A stretch of DNA of 64,000 bases from Umezawaea endophytica (GTDB taxonomy: Bacteria > Actinomycetota > Actinomycetes > Mycobacteriales > Pseudonocardiaceae): the NCBI RefSeq assembly GCF_025061645.1, contig NZ_JANYMP010000023.1, forward strand, positions 62,001-126,000. The letters run 5' to 3'. This document shows, one piece after another, positions 8,204 through 15,739 of this stretch (positions within the stretch are counted from its first letter, which is position 1; each line of letters starts with the position of its first letter). Below the pieces are notes generated by a model. That model made no database searches. It was not told the DNA's origin and saw nothing but the letters and a program-made list of their open reading frames with translations. Both the position numbers and the translations under genes were made by a program.

Positions 8204-11023
8204 TCATCGTGCGTTCTCCTCCCCGAGCGCGCCCTGAACGCGGCCGAGGCTGGCGTCGTCGTCGAACAGCGAGCCGGTCGTGCGCCACTGGCTCGCGCCC
8301 CGCTCCGTGTCGCCGCTGCCCTGCTGGCCGCCGCCACCGGGCGGGGGCCCGCCCATCATGCCGCCGCCCATCATGCCGCCCGCGGGCTGGCCGGAGTGCG
8401 CACCGTCCTGCATGGACGGCAGCGACGCCGAACCGGGTTCGCCCGCCTGCGACGCGTTGGTGTCGGCGAGACCGGCCTCACCGGTGGGAGCGGGCGGCCC
8501 CCACATGGGGTCAGCGGTGGAGCCGGGGATCTGCGGGCCGACCGCGGAGTCCGCCGGGCCCGACGGGACCTGCGGGCCGAGGACCGAGTCGGCGCGGTCG
8601 AAGCCGCCGCCGACCGCCGACGCACCCGACGTCGACGTGGTGCCCTCCTGGGACGCCTCCCGGAACACCGGGTCCACACCGGACTGGGCGAAGCCGGGCG
8701 CGGTGAACCCGGCGGGCTGGGCGGCCACCGGTTCGGTGAAACCGGGCTGCGAGAAGCCCTGGCCACCGGAACCGGGAGCGCTGGAACTCGGCTCGGTGAA
8801 GCCCTGACCGGAGAACTCGCCGTAGGCGGGCGCGAGGCCCGGCTCGGTGAAGCCCTGACCGCCGAGGCCCTGTGCTTCGGCGAACGCGGGCTCCGCGAAG
8901 CCCTGGCCACCGAGGTCCCTGGCGAACGCCTGGTCGCCCCCGCCCTGGCCCGGCTCGACGAAGCCCTCGGTGAACGCGGGCATCGTGCCGAAGCCCTGGC
9001 CGCCGTCGGCGAACGCGGGCATGGTGGTGAAGTTCTGGTCGCCCTCCGCGAACGCGGGCATGGTGGTGACGTCCGGTCGGCCCGGCGTGCCGCCTACCTC
9101 CGGCTCGTCCTCGCCGAACTCGACGCCGTACTGCTGGGGCTCGCCCTCACCGTCGTCGACGGTGAGGTTGATCTCACCGGTCAGCGGGTCGACCTCCGCG
9201 GTGATCGACAGGCCGTCCATCTCGATCACGGCCTTGCCGTCGGCGCCCGCCTCGATCGGGATCGCGCCACCGGCACCGGGGGCGCCGGGGGTCGGGGCCG
9301 CGCCGGGGGTGGTGCCCGCCGCTTGGCCGCCGCCCGCCTGACCACCGCTCGCCTGGCCCGTGAGGGCCTGCGCGAGGCCCGCGGCGCCGTTCTGCGCCAT
9401 GAGGGCCTTGGCCGCGTCCGGGTTCTTGCTGAAGTCCAGGTCGTACGTCTTCGGCGGGGCGTTCGGGGTGTCGACGGTCACCTTCACGTGACCGCGCGCG
9501 TCCGGCTCGGTGATCTTGATCTCGTTGGCGCCACTGGTGATCGTGACGCTCTCCGGGTTCTTCTCCTCGCCGGGCTTGCCGCCTTCACCACCGGGGGTGT
9601 CCGGCTTGCCGTCGCCGTCCGCGTCGTCCGGCTTCCCGTCGCCGTTGGCGTCGTCGGGCTTGCCGTCGCCGTCCTTGTCGAGCGGGTTCTCCGGCTTCGG
9701 CATCTCCGGGATCGACGGCGTGGCCGGGGCCGACCCGCCACCGCCGCTACCGGAACCCCCGCCGCTCCCGCTGCTCCCCGACCCCGTGCTGCCGCTCCCG
9801 CTGCTGCCCGTGTTGCCGGAGTTGCCGTTCCCGTTCCCGTTGCCGGTGTTCTCCGCGGGCTTCTCCGCCGGGGTCTCCTTGGGAGGGTCGAACGGCTTGG
9901 TGTTGAACGCGTCGACCTGCTTGCCGACCTCTTCCCACGCCTTGTCGACGGAGTCCTTGGTGGTCGTGCAGATGGTGTCGAACACCTTCCACTTGCCGTC
10001 CACGTCGGCCTTGAACGTGCCGCGGATCCACTTGTTCGCCTCGTCGCGGACCAGGCGCTTCCACTCGTCGCCGTCGCCGCAACTGTCGTCGATGGTGTAG
10101 TTCACGAACCCGGCGACGCGGCGCAGCTTCGCCTCGTCCTCAGCCGTGCAGCCGTCGACGACCTCCTTGATCTGGTCGGGGCTCAGACCGGCGATGTCGT
10201 TGACGTTGCGGACGCCTTCGAGGACGGTCCTGGCCTTGGTGTTCACCAGGCCGGACACGGTGTGGCAGGCGGCCCTGGTGACCTCGGCGATGTGGTCGAC
10301 GGCGTCGGCGTGCGTCGCGGCCCGCTGCGACATGTCCGTCACGAACTTGCGGGAGGCGTCCGCCGCCTTGCCGTCCCACCCGGACCAGAGCTTGCTCATC
10401 GACTTCTCGGCGTCGCCCTGGCGGTCGCGGGAGTCCTGGGCGACCTGGCGCAGCTCGACGATGTCGATGTCGATCTTGTGGAAGTCGATGTCGCGCTGCT
10501 CGTCGTAGCGCTCGCGCATCTTGCCGACGTCGGTGACGACCGAGCCGCCGTCGATGATCTTCTTGGCGTACTCGTACACCGGCAGGAAGTTCTCGAAGTA
10601 CTTCAGGCCCGGCGCGCCCGCGTTCAGCAGGTCGTTCGAGTTGCCGACACCCGCGCCGCCGTCGGACGCGCGCTGCGCCGACGCGTCCAGCGCGTCCTGC
10701 CCGGCCTTCTTGTCCTTCTCGTGCTGGGCGTTGCGGGCGTCACCCTCGTCGGCGGCCTTCTTGCCCTTCTCGTAGGCGTCCTTCAGCCGGTCTTCCGAGC
10801 TGTCGGCCCACGGCATGGAGTCCTTGGTGGCCTGCCACTGCCCGTCGCCCCACGAGATGTCGTAGTCGTCGAGGTACTCCTCCAACTCGTCGTTGTGGGT
10901 ACCGGTGATGTCGGTCTTGACGTCGTTCGCGTAGTAGGCGTTGAGCAGCGCCTTCTTGTCCTCGTAGGACACCGCGGGGTTGTCGACGACCTTCTTGACG
11001 TCTTCCCAGGAAGGAGTGGCCAT
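8204..11023 (-). CDS. Large Gly-rich type VII secretion substrate-like protein (939 aa)
   Basis: This is a putative ESX substrate; no exact family is recognised. The start is ATG 11023, which overlaps the stop of the EspC-like gene as TGATG; the longer open frame upstream to 11392 is out-of-frame sequence of that gene. Residues 1-380 are helical with a WXG-like segment (LWSGWDGKA, about 212-220) and four cysteines (about 253, 292, 315 and 352). Residues 385-440 are Gly/Ser/Asn linker. At about 445-490 are three DxDGxxDD-type repeats resembling calcium-binding loops. Two beta-rich segments follow, then repeats of GGQGFxEP. The tail has GGMMGGGMMGG and GGGGQQG, like that of the protein at 25275-26483. 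Confidence 0.8.
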   Translation of the reverse strand: MATPSWEDVKKVVDNPAVSYEDKKALLNAYYANDVKTDITGTHNDELEEYLDDYDISWGDGQWQATKDSMPWADSSEDRLKDAYEKGKKAADEGDARNAQHEKDKKAGQDALDASAQRASDGGAGVGNSNDLLNAGAPGLKYFENFLPVYEYAKKIIDGGSVVTDVGKMRERYDEQRDIDFHKIDIDIVELRQVAQDSRDRQGDAEKSMSKLWSGWDGKAADASRKFVTDMSQRAATHADAVDHIAEVTRAACHTVSGLVNTKARTVLEGVRNVNDIAGLSPDQIKEVVDGCTAEDEAKLRRVAGFVNYTIDDSCGDGDEWKRLVRDEANKWIRGTFKADVDGKWKVFDTICTTTKDSVDKAWEEVGKQVDAFNTKPFDPPKETPAEKPAENTGNGNGNGNSGNTGSSGSGSTGSGSSGSGGGSGSGGGGSAPATPSIPEMPKPENPLDKDGDGKPDDANGDGKPDDADGDGKPDTPGGEGGKPGEEKNPESVTITSGANEIKITEPDARGHVKVTVDTPNAPPKTYDLDFSKNPDAAKALMAQNGAAGLAQALTGQASGGQAGGGQAAGTTPGAAPTPGAPGAGGAIPIEAGADGKAVIEMDGLSITAEVDPLTGEINLTVDDGEGEPQQYGVEFGEDEPEVGGTPGRPDVTTMPAFAEGDQNFTTMPAFADGGQGFGTMPAFTEGFVEPGQGGGDQAFARDLGGQGFAEPAFAEAQGLGGQGFTEPGLAPAYGEFSGQGFTEPSSSAPGSGGQGFSQPGFTEPVAAQPAGFTAPGFAQSGVDPVFREASQEGTTSTSGASAVGGGFDRADSVLGPQVPSGPADSAVGPQIPGSTADPMWGPPAPTGEAGLADTNASQAGEPGSASLPSMQDGAHSGQPAGGMMGGGMMGGPPPGGGGQQGSGDTERGASQWRTTGSLFDDDASLGRVQGALGEENAR

Positions 11024-11331
11024 CACTTGCCCCCGGTGTTCGCGAGGTTCTGCGCGTTCGCCGTGTCGGACCAGTCGTAGCCGTTGGCGGAGTTGCGGAG
11101 CTTGTCGGAGAGGCCCTTGAGGGCGGCGGAGTGGGCGGCGACCGCCTCGGCGATCTTCGGCAGCCCCGCGAGGTAGCGGGACCCGCCCGCCTGGTGCGCG
11201 CGACCGAAGTCGCCCGCGCCCACGGCGCTGGCCGTGACCTTCGCCTTGTACTCCTCGACGTCGGACGCGACACCCTGGATGGTGGTCGCCGACGACATCA
11301 TCTCGCCCGCATTGGCCTGATAGCCCGCCAT
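11023..11331 (-). CDS. EspC-like (DUF2580-type) T7S small helical protein
   Basis: This 102-aa helical protein resembles the ESX-secreted EspC/DUF2580 family. It has no Trp-x-Gly turn, a central Gly-Ala-x-Asp-Phe segment (VGAGDFGRAH) and a final YDWSDTANAQNLA helix matching the family's Y-x3-D-x2-Asn-Ala ending. ATG 11331 gives the family length; the frame remains open to 11676 without coding sense. Its stop overlaps the start of the 939-aa protein (TGATG), so the two are translationally coupled. This suggests a secreted hetero-pair analogous to PE/PPE or EspC/EspA. The promoter should lie in 11332-11479. Confidence 0.8.
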   Translation of the reverse strand: MAGYQANAGEMMSSATTIQGVASDVEEYKAKVTASAVGAGDFGRAHQAGGSRYLAGLPKIAEAVAAHSAALKGLSDKLRNSANGYDWSDTANAQNLANTGGK

Positions 11332-11479
11332 GTGCTCCTGCCTCCCCATAAGTCCCCGGTGAGACGCGGCCCTGCCCTTCCGGGTTCCGCACAAGAATCC
11401 CAGCTCACCAGCCTCGGGGAGGCCGGTTGGAGCAGTCGGTTGCCTTAGTAAACAACGACCGCGCCCGGACGGCAGCGGA

Positions 11480-11707
11480 TCACCACTGCTGCGGCGGCCC
11501 CTGCTGCTGTTGCTGCTGGGGCGGGTACGGGCCCTGCTGGGGAGGCGGGAAGCCCTGGTTGGGAGGCGGAAAACCTTGCTGGGGCGGGAATCCCTGGTTC
11601 GGGGGCGGGAACCCCTGCCGCTGCCCCGCCTTGGCCTTGGTGATGGCGAAGAAGCCACCAGCGCCCACGGCGACACCGACGATGAACCCCAGGACCAGAT
11701 TGACCAT
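11480..11707 (-). CDS. Small single-pass membrane protein with Pro/Gln-rich tail
   Basis: This 75-aa protein of unknown function starts at ATG 11707. It has an N-terminal transmembrane segment (about 2-24, VNLVLGFIVGVAVGAGGFFA), then Lys/Arg, then repeats of QGFPPPN and QGPYPPQ ending in a Gln run. The frame is open to 11749, but the upstream part is unlikely to be translated. It lies 19 nt downstream of glmM and may be co-transcribed with it. Confidence 0.7.
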   Translation of the reverse strand: MVNLVLGFIVGVAVGAGGFFAITKAKAGQRQGFPPPNQGFPPQQGFPPPNQGFPPPQQGPYPPQQQQQQGPPQQW

Positions 11708-11726
11708 GCCCGCCCCCAACTCCGGA

Positions 11727-13061
11727 TCAGTGCACCGAGGAAACCACACCGGCGAGCCTGCGCGCGGCGGACTCGGCGACCTCGTGGCTGGTGGCCTCGA
11801 CCATCACCCGGACGAGCTGCTCGGTGCCCGACGGGCGCAGCAGCACGCGGCCGGTGTCACCCAGCTCGGCGATGACCTCCGCGACGGCGTCGCTGACCGA
11901 TGTGTCCTTCGCCACCACGGCCTTGTCCGACACGCGGACGTTGATCAGGACCTGCGGGAGCCTGCTCATCACGCCCGCCAGCTCGGCGAGGGACTTGCCG
12001 GTCTCCGCCATCCGCGCCATCAGGCGCAGCGCGGTCAGCAGGCCGTCGCCGGTCGTGGCGTGCGCCGGGAGGACGACGTGGCCGGACTGCTCGCCGCCGA
12101 GCGCGAGACCGCCGGAGCGCAGCTCCTCCAGCACGTACCGGTCGCCCACCCCGGTCGTGCGGAGCGCGATGCCCTGCTCGCGCATGGCGATGTGCAGGCC
12201 GAGGTTGCTCATCACCGTCGCGACGAGCGTGTTGTCGGTCAGCTCGCCCGCGTCGCGCATGGCGACGGCGATGACGGCCATGATCTGGTCGCCGTCGACC
12301 TCGTTGCCCCGCGCGTCCACCGCGAGGCACCGGTCGGCGTCGCCGTCGTGGGCGATGCCAAGGTCGGCTCCGTGTTCGAGGACCGCGGCGCGCACGACGT
12401 CGAGGTGCGTCGATCCGCAGTTGTCGTTGATGTTCAGGCCGTCCGGCGTGGAGTTGATCTCCACGACCTCGGCGCCCGCGCGGCGGTAGGCGTCCGGCGC
12501 GGCGATCGAGGCGGCGCCGTTCGCGCAGTCCACGACGACCTTGATGCCTTCGAGGCGGTGCGGGGTGATCTTGAGCAGGTGCTCGACGTACTGGACCTCG
12601 GCGTCCTCGACGTCGCGGACCCGACCGATGGCGGCACCCGTCGGGCGGCCGTCGTGGGTGAGCATCTTCTGCTCGATCTCGTCCTCGACCGAGTCCGGGA
12701 GCTTGTGGCCGCCCGCGGCGAACAGCTTGATCCCGTTGTCCGGCATGGCGTTGTGCGACGCGGAGATCATCACGCCGACGTCCGCGCCCAGCGCGGCCAC
12801 CAGGAACGCGACGGCGGGCGTCGGCAGGACACCGACCCGCAGCACGTCGGCGCCCGCGGAGCTGAGACCGGCGACGACCGCGGCCTCCAGCATCTCGCCG
12901 CTGGCCCGCGGGTCACGACCGACCAGCGCCACCGGGCGGTGGGTTCGGTCGTGCTCGGCGAGCACCCGCGCCGCGGCCGCCGCCACGGACAGTGCCAGTT
13001 CGGGGGTGAGGTCCGCATTGGCGAGACCGCGTACTCCGTCGGTGCCGAACAGGCGAGCCAT
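11727..13061 (-). CDS. glmM: Phosphoglucosamine mutase
   Basis: GlmM converts glucosamine-6-phosphate to glucosamine-1-phosphate on the way to UDP-GlcNAc. It begins [12 protein letters not shown] (ATG 13061) and carries the phosphoserine loop [12 protein letters not shown] near residue 100, the metal loop DGDADR near 243 and a phosphate-binding RPSGTE near the end. At 444 aa it matches the family. Ten extra codons upstream to 13091 add nothing conserved. It follows rpsI/rplM, as in mycobacteria, and works directly after GlmS in the pathway. Confidence 0.97.
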   Translation of the reverse strand: MARLFGTDGVRGLANADLTPELALSVAAAAARVLAEHDRTHRPVALVGRDPRASGEMLEAAVVAGLSSAGADVLRVGVLPTPAVAFLVAALGADVGVMISASHNAMPDNGIKLFAAGGHKLPDSVEDEIEQKMLTHDGRPTGAAIGRVRDVEDAEVQYVEHLLKITPHRLEGIKVVVDCANGAASIAAPDAYRRAGAEVVEINSTPDGLNINDNCGSTHLDVVRAAVLEHGADLGIAHDGDADRCLAVDARGNEVDGDQIMAVIAVAMRDAGELTDNTLVATVMSNLGLHIAMREQGIALRTTGVGDRYVLEELRSGGLALGGEQSGHVVLPAHATTGDGLLTALRLMARMAETGKSLAELAGVMSRLPQVLINVRVSDKAVVAKDTSVSDAVAEVIAELGDTGRVLLRPSGTEQLVRVMVEATSHEVAESAARRLAGVVSSVH

Positions 13062-13179
13062 GATCCGAGGGTCCTCCGTGATCAACCGCACAGCAAATGG
13101 GGCCGGAAAGCACTGCGGGAGCAGCAGTTCGGTGAAGAACTGGCTGCTCCCGCAGGGGTGAAGCTGGGTGAGGGCTCGA

Positions 13180-13788
13180 TCAGCGCTTGCTGTACTGGGG
13201 CGCCTTGCGGGCCTTCTTCAGACCGTACTTCTTGCGCTCCTTGACCCGCGGGTCACGAGTGAGGAAGCCGGCCTTCTTGAGGACCGGGCGGTCCTCGATG
13301 TCGATCGCGATCAGCGCACGCGCGATGGCGAGGCGGAGCGCACCGGCCTGGCCGGTGGTGCCGCCGCCACGCAGGGTGGCGAGCACGTCGAACGTCTCGG
13401 GCTTCTCCGTGGTGACCAGGGGCTCACGGATGAGCTGCTGGTGCACCTTGTTCGGGAAGTACTGCTCGAGGCTCTTGCCGTTGAGCGTGAACTTGCCGGT
13501 GCCGGGAACGAGGCGCACGCGGACGATGGCCTCCTTGCGCCGACCAACGGTCTGCGCGAGGTGGTGGGCACCGTTCAGCGAGTGCTTGACGACGGGCGCG
13601 ACGACCTCGTCGTCGCCCTCTTCGGCGTCGGTCTCCTCGGCGTCGGCCTCGACGGCCTCGACCTCGGTGGCGTCGACCTCGGTGGCGTCGTCGGCCTCAA
13701 CGGCGTCGACGGCGTCGGTCTCGACGGCCTCGACTTCGTTCTCAGGGGTGGTCACAGTGACTTCCTCGGTGTGCTCGTCGCCGGTCAC
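13180..13788 (-). CDS. rpsI: 30S ribosomal protein S9 with long acidic N-terminal extension
   Basis: The S9 domain runs from about residue 72 ([16 protein letters not shown]) to the C-terminal [12 protein letters not shown], whose tail reaches the P-site tRNA. Before it lie about 70 residues made almost only of Asp, Glu, Ala, Val and Thr, which is unusual for S9 (normally about 130 aa; here 202). ATG 13788 overlaps the rplM stop as ATGA (13785-13788), which supports the long start. I infer that the extension is disordered. Confidence 0.96.
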   Translation of the reverse strand: MTGDEHTEEVTVTTPENEVEAVETDAVDAVEADDATEVDATEVEAVEADAEETDAEEGDDEVVAPVVKHSLNGAHHLAQTVGRRKEAIVRVRLVPGTGKFTLNGKSLEQYFPNKVHQQLIREPLVTTEKPETFDVLATLRGGGTTGQAGALRLAIARALIAIDIEDRPVLKKAGFLTRDPRVKERKKYGLKKARKAPQYSKR

Positions 13789-14228
13789 TGGGCGATCTTG
13801 GTGATCTCGAAGGGCTGCGGCTGCTGCGCTGCGTGGGGGTGCTCAGGGCCGCTGTAGACCTTCAGCTTGCTGCCGATCACGCTGCCGAGGCGGTTCTTGG
13901 GCAGCATGCCCTTGATGGCCTTCTCGACGAGCCGGTCAGCGCGGGTGTCAAGCACCTCACCGAACGACTGCTTGCGCAGACCGCCCGGGTGACCGCTGTG
14001 GCGGTAGACGAACTCCTGGTCCCGCTTGTTGCCGGTGAGGGCAACCTTGTCAGCATTGATGATGACGACGAAGTCGCCAGTGTCGACATGCGGGGCGTAA
14101 GTCGGCTTGTGCTTGCCGCGCAGCAGCGTCGCGGCCTGGGTGGCGAGCCGACCGAGCACCACGTCCTGGGCGTCGATCACATGCCAGGCGCGGGTCACCT
14201 CGCCGGCCTTCGGGCTGTACGTGCGCAC
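13785..14228 (-). CDS. rplM: 50S ribosomal protein L13
   Basis: This 147-aa L13 binds 23S rRNA early in 50S assembly. It shows [16 protein letters not shown] and [17 protein letters not shown] near the N-terminus and GMLPKNRLG near residue 110. It heads the rplM-rpsI pair. The promoter should lie in 14229-14433, upstream on the minus strand. Confidence 0.98.
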   Translation of the reverse strand: MRTYSPKAGEVTRAWHVIDAQDVVLGRLATQAATLLRGKHKPTYAPHVDTGDFVVIINADKVALTGNKRDQEFVYRHSGHPGGLRKQSFGEVLDTRADRLVEKAIKGMLPKNRLGSVIGSKLKVYSGPEHPHAAQQPQPFEITKIAQ

Positions 14229-14433
14229 GGATCTACCTCGTCGTCACTTGCGTCTGGTGGACATTGCGGCGGCTGCTCCAGGCCGCATTGCCCCTCGAGA
14301 ACGAGCTGGGCAAGTGGACCAGAACACACGCGGCGCGCAATGTCGCACCGGATACCGCACAACAACGTAGGAAGATACCGGTTGGGTCGTGGCCGGGTCA
14401 AAACGGCCCCCGCCAACCGGCGGGCAAAACGTG

Positions 14434-14469
14434 CGCGGGCCCCGGAACCGGAGGGTTCCAGAGCCCGCG
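14434..14469 (-). terminator. Terminator hairpin of the esx pair
   Basis: CGCGGGC at 14434-14440 pairs with GCCCGCG at 14463-14469, with an inner GGAACC/GGTTCC stem. It lies 25 nt past the stop of the WXG100 gene on the minus strand. Confidence 0.75.
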
Positions 14470-14493
14470 AGGTCACGCTGGGTGACGGAAGTT

Positions 14494-14787
14494 CTAGCCC
14501 CAGCGGGCGGTGTTCTGCTGCTCGCCCTGCGCGAAGGACTCACCGGCGGCGCGAACGGCCGTGGCGATCTGCGCGAGCACCTGCTGGAGGTCGGCCGCGG
14601 CGGTGTCCCAGTTGTGCTGGGCGGCGGTGTACGCCTCACCGGCGCCACCTTCCCACTGCGCCACGACGGGGGCGATGCGGCTCTTCAGGTCCTCGAGCGT
14701 GCTGTCGAGCGTGCTCGCCTGGGAGCTGATGTCCCCCGCGAGACCCTCCAGGTGGCCGAAGTCGACTGTAATCTGCTGGTCGTTCAT
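14494..14787 (-). CDS. WXG100 family type VII secretion protein (EsxT/EsxU-like)
   Basis: This 97-aa helix-turn-helix hairpin protein has the WxG turn WEG in VAQWEGGAGEAY (about residue 47) and a C-terminal FAQGE, a variant of the YxxxD/E export signal. ATG 14787 is chosen because a GGGGA box lies 5 nt upstream; a GTG-type start at 14799 would add only four residues. It pairs with the WXG100 gene at 14855 and probably forms the secreted heterodimer. Its position next to rplM matches esxT of the mycobacterial ESX-4 locus. Confidence 0.93.
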   Translation of the reverse strand: MNDQQITVDFGHLEGLAGDISSQASTLDSTLEDLKSRIAPVVAQWEGGAGEAYTAAQHNWDTAAADLQQVLAQIATAVRAAGESFAQGEQQNTARWG

Positions 14788-14854
14788 GAAATTCCCCAAG
14801 TCCTATTCAGCGGTGAAAAAACGGAATGGTCGAACAGATGTCGAACGGGCGAGA

Positions 14855-15169
14855 TCAGTTGCCGCCGAGGCGGTTCGCCACGCTGCTCATCGCCTGCGAC
14901 TGCTCTTCCTGCTGCTGGATGTACAGGTTCGCGCCACCGGTCATCTGCTCGGCGATCTCCTTCAGCGCCTGGTTCAGCTTCTTGGCGTCCTCGTCGAACC
15001 GGGTGTTCAGCGTCATGAACGCGTCCTTGGCAGTACCCTGCCACTGGGCGCCGATGCTGTCGATGATGCCGTTGAGGCTCTTCAGGATGCCGTCGATGGA
15101 ATCGCCTGTGTTGACGATGTCCTGACCAGCGGTCAGCAGTTCCTGGCTACCGGTTGAAAGCCTGGCCAT
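14855..15169 (-). CDS. WXG100 family type VII secretion protein (EsxU/CFP-10-like)
   Basis: This 104-aa protein has the turn WQG in IGAQWQGTAKDAF (about residue 43), long amphipathic helices and a Gln/Glu-rich C-terminus. The canonical YxxxD/E is not exact: the tail has Tyr followed by four residues and then Glu (YIQQQE). It is the first gene of the esx pair and lies 67 nt upstream of its partner. By position it corresponds to esxU of ESX-4. The promoter is expected in 15170-15321. Confidence 0.92.
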   Translation of the reverse strand: MARLSTGSQELLTAGQDIVNTGDSIDGILKSLNGIIDSIGAQWQGTAKDAFMTLNTRFDEDAKKLNQALKEIAEQMTGGANLYIQQQEEQSQAMSSVANRLGGN

Positions 15170-15321
15170 TGGGAAAACCCCCTACGTAGTCACTCTTCGG
15201 GCCGCACGATCTCGGCTTGCACTGCCCCTACGACGGACACAGTGCCATGCCGGTTCCGTCTTGTCGCGGATTCCTTCGAAACAGTTGCTCTAGTGAACGG
15301 CGCCGGGTGGGCCCATCACGG

Positions 15322-15720
15322 TCAGTAGAGGATTTGCCCTTGCGAAAAGTCCTCGTCATCGTCGCTCCGACGGGGTAGTTGACCCCTCGGGCCGGGTGCG
15401 GGACGTGAACTCGGAGTGGTCGGCGGAGTATTTGCATTCGCGTCGGTCGTCTTTTCGGGAGCAAACGTTTCACCCGTCTCGGGGAACTCCTCGACCGGCA
15501 GCCCGCGCTCCTCGCGGAACCCACCGGCCACCCGGCGCACGTCCGGCGACGTGGCGGGCACACCGGGCTCGGCCTTCTTCTCCCTGGCCCGCTGGGCCAG
15601 TTCACGGGTGCGGGCGCGGGCCGCGTCGTTGCGCACACCGGCGTCGGACGCGGCCCGACGCCCCCTGGTGACGGCCGCCGCGAGGTCCGCGCGGAACCGG
15701 GCGAACGCTTCCGAGGTCAT
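15322..15720 (-). CDS. Small T7S-linked protein with acidic C-terminal motif
   Basis: This 132-aa protein of unknown function starts at ATG 15720, with AGGAGGG 7 nt upstream; a TTG at 15726 is the alternative. The N-terminal 50 residues are Arg/Ala-rich helix, the middle is Pro/Thr-rich and disordered, and the end is DDDEDFSQGQILY. The tail resembles that of the protein at 7682-8188, so the two may belong to one family of ESX accessory proteins. It lies 19 nt downstream of the Hsp70-like gene, in the same operon. Confidence 0.7.
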   Translation of the reverse strand: MTSEAFARFRADLAAAVTRGRRAASDAGVRNDAARARTRELAQRAREKKAEPGVPATSPDVRRVAGGFREERGLPVEEFPETGETFAPEKTTDANANTPPTTPSSRPAPGPRGQLPRRSDDDEDFSQGQILY

Positions 15721-15739
15721 GCCCAACCCTCCTGGTGGA

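Noticed and set aside
11024-11392. N-terminal extension of the 939-aa substrate to 11392
   Set aside because: The extra 123 residues are the out-of-frame reading of the EspC-like gene, Arg/Gly-rich without pattern. ATG 11023 overlaps that gene's stop in normal coupling.
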